The position numbers were made by a program, and so were the translations under genes. Below, in pieces: positions 12,344-15,490 of a stretch of DNA of 15,490 nt (positions within the stretch are counted from its first letter, which is position 1; each line of letters opens with the position of its first letter). This DNA is from Acidobacteriota bacterium (GTDB lineage Bacteria; Acidobacteriota; Thermoanaerobaculia; Thermoanaerobaculales; Sulfomarinibacteraceae): NCBI GenBank assembly GCA_030637805.1, contig DAOWFV010000064.1, positions 1 to 15,490 of the forward strand, in the 5' to 3' direction. Under the pieces are notes generated by a model. That model worked only from the letters and a program-made list of their open reading frames with translations. It was not told the origin of the DNA and ran no database searches.

Positions 12344-13764
12344 TGGTTGTCGGTTCTGTTTCCCGTGGTTGTCAGGTGGTGGTTGTCGGCGCCGGTCCGG
12401 GCGGTTATGTGGCCGCGATCCGGTTGGCGCAGCTGGGCAAGGACGTGATCCTGGTGGAGAAGGACGCCCGTCTCGGCGGTGTCTGCCTCAACGTCGGCTG
12501 CATCCCTTCGAAGGCGCTGATTCACGCTTCGGACCTCGCCCACGAGGTTCAGGGGGCCGGGGCAATGGGTCTCACGGTCGAGGGTCTTCAGGTCGACCTG
12601 CCGAAGATGGTGGGCTGGAAGGACGGCATCGTCGAGAGGCTCACTGGCGGGGTCGCCTTCCTGTGTGAGAAGAACGGTGTCGAGGTCATGCACGGGCACG
12701 CGGAGTTCGTCAGCGATCGCACGCTGGCGGTGACGGGCGACGACGGTCGGGTGGAGATCGAGTTCGAGCAGGCGGTGATCGCCACCGGTTCGCGGCCGAT
12801 GGGCCTCGAGGGATTTTTCCACGACGGCGAGAAGGTGATCGGATCCTCGGAGGCTCTGTCGCTGCAGACCGTTCCAGAGCGCTTTGTGGTCATCGGCGCC
12901 GGCTACATCGGGATGGAGTTGGGCAGCGTCTACGCAAAGCTGGGGTCGCAGGTCTCGATCGTGGAGTTTCTGCCCGCCGTCGCGCCCTCCCTCGACCCCG
13001 AGGTAGGGAAGGCCCTGACCCGGAGCCTCAAGAAGTTGGGCGTCAAGCTCTACCTCAATCATCGCGCCGAGCGTTTCGAAGCCGGGGATCCGTCGACGGT
13101 GATCGTCCGGGGACCAAAAGACGAGAAGGTTCGGCTTCCCGCAGATGTGGTGATGATGAGTGTCGGCCGGCTGCCCAACAGCGACTCGCTCGGTCTCGAT
13201 GCGGTCGGGGTGGAGACAGACGACAAGGGCTTCATCGCTGTCAACGACCGCATGCAGACCAGCGTCCCCGGGATCTACGCCATCGGCGACGTCGTGGGCG
13301 GTGCGCTGCTCGCGCACAAGGCCTACCAGGATGCCAAGGTGGCGGCGGAGGTGATCGCCGGCGAGCCCGCCGCCTTCGACAATGTGACGATCCCCGCGGT
13401 GATCTACACCGATCCCGAAGTGGCGTGGGCCGGCCTCAGTGAGACCGAGGCCAAGGAGCAGGGCTACAACGTAGTGACCGGCACCTTTCCCTTCAAGGCA
13501 TCGGGACGGGCGATGTCCCTCGAGGCGACCGACGGCTTCGTCAAGGCAATCGCCGACGCGGACTCCAAGCTGCTGCTCGGGGTGGTCGCCGTTGGTCGAG
13601 GTGTCAGCGAGTTCATCGGCGAGGCGGCGCTGGCCCTCGAGATGGGCGCATTCCTCGAGGACGTGGCGCTCACCATCCACCCCCATCCGACCATGTCCGA
13701 GGCACTGCTGGAAGCCGTTGAAGCAGCCCTGGGCAAGGCGGTCCATATGGTGAATAAGAAGTAG
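12343..13764 (+). CDS. lpdA: Dihydrolipoyl dehydrogenase (E3)
   Basis: A 473-residue FAD/NAD disulfide oxidoreductase that reoxidises the E2 dihydrolipoyl group and makes NADH. It has the N-terminal FAD loop VVVVGAGPGG (12-21) and the redox cysteine pair Cys48/Cys53 in GVCLNVGCIPSK. The NAD-binding loop VVIGAGYIGMELG follows, then the second FAD motif GIYAIGDVVGG. The C-terminal interface HPHPTMSEALLEAVEAA supplies the His448/Glu453 pair that completes the partner's active site. The ATG at 12343 is used because GAGGT lies four bases before it and it overlaps the E2 stop (TGATG); a GTG at 12340 would sit too close to that SD. It is the last gene of the complex operon and is followed by a strong GC-rich hairpin. 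The same protein may also serve other lipoyl complexes in the cell. Confidence 0.95.
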   Translation: MVVGSVSRGCQVVVVGAGPGGYVAAIRLAQLGKDVILVEKDARLGGVCLNVGCIPSKALIHASDLAHEVQGAGAMGLTVEGLQVDLPKMVGWKDGIVERLTGGVAFLCEKNGVEVMHGHAEFVSDRTLAVTGDDGRVEIEFEQAVIATGSRPMGLEGFFHDGEKVIGSSEALSLQTVPERFVVIGAGYIGMELGSVYAKLGSQVSIVEFLPAVAPSLDPEVGKALTRSLKKLGVKLYLNHRAERFEAGDPSTVIVRGPKDEKVRLPADVVMMSVGRLPNSDSLGLDAVGVETDDKGFIAVNDRMQTSVPGIYAIGDVVGGALLAHKAYQDAKVAAEVIAGEPAAFDNVTIPAVIYTDPEVAWAGLSETEAKEQGYNVVTGTFPFKASGRAMSLEATDGFVKAIADADSKLLLGVVAVGRGVSEFIGEAALALEMGAFLEDVALTIHPHPTMSEALLEAVEAALGKAVHMVNKK

Positions 13765-13786
13765 GAACCCGCCGACGGGAGCGGAA

Positions 13787-13821
13787 GTGGCCGCAGCCGG
13801 GGATCGCCGGCGAGCGGCCAC
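13787..13821 (+). terminator. Long GC-rich hairpin after the E3 gene
   Basis: GTGGCCGC (13787-13794) pairs perfectly with GCGGCCAC (13814-13821). Inside it GCCGG (13796-13800) pairs with CCGGC (13807-13811), leaving the loop GGATCG and a small internal mismatch. The stem starts 22 bases after the E3 stop, where a transcript end is expected. There is no T-run after it, so intrinsic termination is plausible but not certain; an mRNA 3'-end stabiliser is the alternative. Confidence 0.5.
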
Positions 13822-13842
13822 CCGGTCACGGCGGGGGGTCAC

Positions 13843-13859
13843 GGCGCCCGCAGGGCGCC
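13843..13859. other. Second GC-rich hairpin in the convergent intergenic region
   Basis: GGCGCCC (13843-13849) and GGGCGCC (13853-13859) form a perfect 7-bp stem with the loop GCA, directly before the heptamer array. The 10-mer GGTCACGGCG is present twice just upstream (13824-13833 and 13837-13846). It may contribute to transcript termination from the left; no T-run follows. Confidence 0.4.
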
Positions 13860-13862
13860 AGT

Positions 13863-13887
13863 AATTCGGAATTCGGAATTCGGAATT
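13863..13887. repeat. Heptamer tandem array, AATTCGG type
   Basis: Three perfect units of AATTCGG (13863-13883) are followed by a partial AATT. This is the same motif as the degenerate array at 3476-3496, again in a gap between convergent genes. The AT-rich core stands out from its very GC-rich surroundings. Confidence 0.85.
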
Positions 13888-13927
13888 ATCGACGCGGGGG
13901 ACCCCCAGGTGACTTGAGCCTGCTGCC

Positions 13928-13941
13928 CGCGCCCGGGCGCG
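13928..13941. other. 14-bp GC-only palindrome downstream of the sirtuin gene
   Basis: CGCGCCCGGGCGCG is perfectly self-complementary and lies about 45 bases past the sirtuin stop on the minus strand. A GGGGG-A-CCCCC dyad (13896-13906) is nearby. These may act as minus-strand transcript-end structures, though a palindrome with no loop is a weak hairpin and no T-run is present. Confidence 0.3.
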
Positions 13942-13986
13942 ATGACCGGATGTCACCGGCGACCACGCCGCAAGGGGACTGGCCTG

Positions 13987-14754
13987 CTAATGGCCCCCAA
14001 TAGCTGAGGCCACCGCCGGTGGCAGCTCCTCGACGACGTCGCCGTCGATGCGCAGGGTCAGGCCGGCGAGCCCGTCATGGTCAGTGACGCCGCGGTTGAT
14101 GATGATGTAGGGCGTGCCGCGTTCGACCGCGAGCAACGGGATCGACGCCGCCGGCTGGACCGTCAATGACGAGCCCAGGGCGAGCACCAGGTCCGCGTCT
14201 CCGGCGGCGGTGAAGGCGCGGGTCAGGTCGTGGTCCTTGAGGCTCTGGCCGAAGCTGATGGTCGCCGGTTTGAGCCAGCCGTTGCAGGTTGGACAGACTG
14301 GAGGTTCGCGGGTGCGGTCGAAGGCCTCGAAGTGTTCGTCCGGCTCGCTCAAATCGTGGCAGGACATGCACTCGACCTTGAGGTTGGTGCCGTGCACCTC
14401 GACGAGACGGCGCCGCGACGTACCGGCCTTCTCGTGCAGGCCGTCGATGTTCTGGGTCGTTACGAGCAACACCTTGTCTGCGTTTTCGAGCTCGGCGATC
14501 GCCAAGTGGGCGGGGTTGGGCAGCGCGTCTCGGATCCCGGGCCAGGTCTCCAGCTTCTGGTCCCAGTACTCGACGCGAGCCTCGTGCCCGTTCATGAAGT
14601 CCTGGAAGTAGACCGGATCGCGGGTCTTCCAGTGGCCCTGCGGGCCGCGGTAGTCGGCGATGCCGCTGCCGGTGGAAATGCCGGCGCCGGTGAAGACGAG
14701 GATCCGATCTGCGGCTGAGAGAAGCTCGATAAGTCGAGTATTCGGTTCGCTCAT
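13987..14754 (-). CDS. Sir2-family NAD-dependent protein deacylase (sirtuin)
   Basis: A 255-residue cytoplasmic sirtuin that removes acyl groups from protein lysines using NAD+. GAGIS (23-27) and GIADYRGPQGHW (31-42) bind NAD. TQNIDGLH (100-107) is the ribose/catalytic loop and the catalytic histidine is His121 in EVHG. Two CxxC pairs, Cys129/Cys132 and Cys154/Cys157, bind structural zinc. GSSLTVQPAA (194-203) and IIINRG (217-222) complete the Rossmann NAD site. The RGPxGxW form after the first NAD loop resembles the SIRT6/7-type class more than CobB (FRAxDGLW), and the CobB/SIRT5 Tyr-Arg pair for succinyl groups is not evident; this class call is tentative. All catalytic residues are present, so it looks active. 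Its SD is weak. It lies about 157 bases downstream of the THEP1-like gene on the same strand and may or may not share its transcript. Confidence 0.93.
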   Translation of the reverse strand: MSEPNTRLIELLSAADRILVFTGAGISTGSGIADYRGPQGHWKTRDPVYFQDFMNGHEARVEYWDQKLETWPGIRDALPNPAHLAIAELENADKVLLVTTQNIDGLHEKAGTSRRRLVEVHGTNLKVECMSCHDLSEPDEHFEAFDRTREPPVCPTCNGWLKPATISFGQSLKDHDLTRAFTAAGDADLVLALGSSLTVQPAASIPLLAVERGTPYIIINRGVTDHDGLAGLTLRIDGDVVEELPPAVASAIGGH

Positions 14755-14911
14755 GTGCTCAGCATACCGCGGCGCCGATCAAGAGCCTCACGGCCTCGTT
14801 GCTCGGCTTGTTCTGGACCAAGGCCGATGTCGAGGGGGTGGGCCAGAGAGGGATGATCCTCATCGTTTGACCCGTCTCCGATCGCATCAAGACAGCCTCG
14901 CCTCGACCATC

Positions 14912-15475
14912 TCACCCCGTTCTCCGGCCGCTCCTGAGCCAAGAACCGGCTTGCTTGGGGAGGGCGTCACGGTTCTCAAAGGTGACCGCCCAAAGGGCTG
15001 AATCCTCGCGCCGCTTCATCTCGGCGATGAGGCCCGGACCGTGCTCGGCAACCGTGGCGATGAGCAACTGCCCGGTGTCGAGCAAACGGCGCATCCTGTG
15101 AACGAAGACCTCCGAGAGGCACTCCATCTTGCCAACTTCGTCAACGATGAAAAGCTCGATTTCAGAACTCTCGACCAAGGCATGGTCGGCGAGATCATCG
15201 ATCGCCGCCACGTCGACCCCATACTTTCCAACCCGTGGCGAACCGGTGAAGGAGACGTGTGCGATCACCCATTCCCGGTCGTCGAAGGTAACGGCGCGAA
15301 AACCCTGGCGTCGCCCTTCTCGCCGGATTTCCAGGGTGTAGAAGCCGGCGAGCTTCCAATCGCTGAGACGCTCGGCCGTCCGACGCAGCACCGTCGTCTT
15401 CCCCACTCCCGGTCTCCCGGTCAGAAGCAGTCGCCGAAGACGAGGCCTACTTGTCGTCACCGCTCGCGTTCTCAT
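14912..15475 (-). CDS. THEP1-family nucleoside-triphosphatase (NTPase_1)
   Basis: A 187-residue P-loop NTPase. Walker A is GRPGVGKTT (20-28) and Walker B is FIVDEVGKME (109-118), the VDE-x-GKME form characteristic of the THEP1/NTPase_1 family. Between them AGFYTLEIRREGRRQGFRAV (43-62) matches the family's GFYT-E-R-x-GxRxGF block. Purified archaeal and bacterial THEP1 proteins hydrolyse NTPs slowly, and their cell role is unknown. Length agrees with the family. The gene is complete: the ATG at 15475 is preceded in frame by a stop codon at the very edge (complement of 15488-15490). The SD is poor. The 157-base gap down to the sirtuin start (14755-14911) holds no clear promoter, terminator or repeat that I can see. 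Confidence 0.88.
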   Translation of the reverse strand: MRTRAVTTSRPRLRRLLLTGRPGVGKTTVLRRTAERLSDWKLAGFYTLEIRREGRRQGFRAVTFDDREWVIAHVSFTGSPRVGKYGVDVAAIDDLADHALVESSEIELFIVDEVGKMECLSEVFVHRMRRLLDTGQLLIATVAEHGPGLIAEMKRREDSALWAVTFENRDALPKQAGSWLRSGRRTG

Positions 15476-15490
15476 TTTCGGTCCAGGTCA

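Noticed and set aside
11923..13956. 677-residue minus-strand open frame opposite E2 and E3.
   Set aside because: It is antisense to two clearly real enzymes, has shadow-type composition, and its start reads through the heptamer repeat (NSEFRIPN peptide).

Overview
This is a GC-rich bacterial chromosomal window, about 60-67% GC in most genes, with tightly packed genes, 4-base start/stop overlaps and SD-type ribosome binding sites. No tRNA, rRNA, CRISPR array, transposase gene or phage gene was recognised. The gene content fits a Gram-negative heterotroph from an under-sampled phylum: a pyruvate-dehydrogenase-type complex with an unfused E1 (alpha plus beta), an exported DPP-IV-like peptidase, a sirtuin and a THEP1 NTPase. 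An Acidobacteriota-like source is my guess from style only; the sequence does not prove it.

Layout. (1) 1-110, minus strand: the start of an unidentified gene that runs off the left edge. (2) 144-3420, plus strand: three overlapping glycosyltransferase genes (GT2-like, GT4-like, GT2-like), probably the end of a surface-polysaccharide cluster. The first lacks its N-terminal nucleotide-binding half, and the sequence changes character near position 140, so there is a rearrangement or assembly joint there. (3) 3420-3558: three different short tandem arrays, all with a 7-bp period. (4) 7894-3603, minus strand: a four-gene run of exported S9B dipeptidyl peptidase, PhzF-family protein, class I SAM methyltransferase and GNAT acetyltransferase. 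(5) 7973-13764, plus strand: a LipM/LplA-family lipoyl-attachment enzyme, a repeat element with a perfect hairpin, then E1 alpha, E1 beta, E2 and E3 of a 2-oxoacid dehydrogenase complex. (6) 13765-13986: a convergent intergenic region with several GC-rich hairpins and a second copy of the AATTCGG heptamer array. (7) 15475-13987, minus strand: a THEP1-like NTPase and a sirtuin.

How the genes work together. The clearest unit is region 5. The E2 protein has one lipoyl domain with its target lysine, the ligase/transferase just upstream could supply that modification, and E3 reoxidises the dihydrolipoyl group, so the window encodes a whole complex plus its likely maturation factor. The glycosyltransferases are translationally coupled and probably add successive sugars to one glycan. 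The minus-strand peptidase/PhzF/methyltransferase/acetyltransferase run looks co-transcribed, but no shared substrate can be read from the sequence.

The most unusual non-coding features are the heptamer-period arrays (two loci), the 45-bp-spaced direct repeat enclosing a perfect 10-bp inverted repeat upstream of E1 alpha, and the perfect palindrome at the suspected joint near position 140. No defence system or other clearly new multi-gene system was found.
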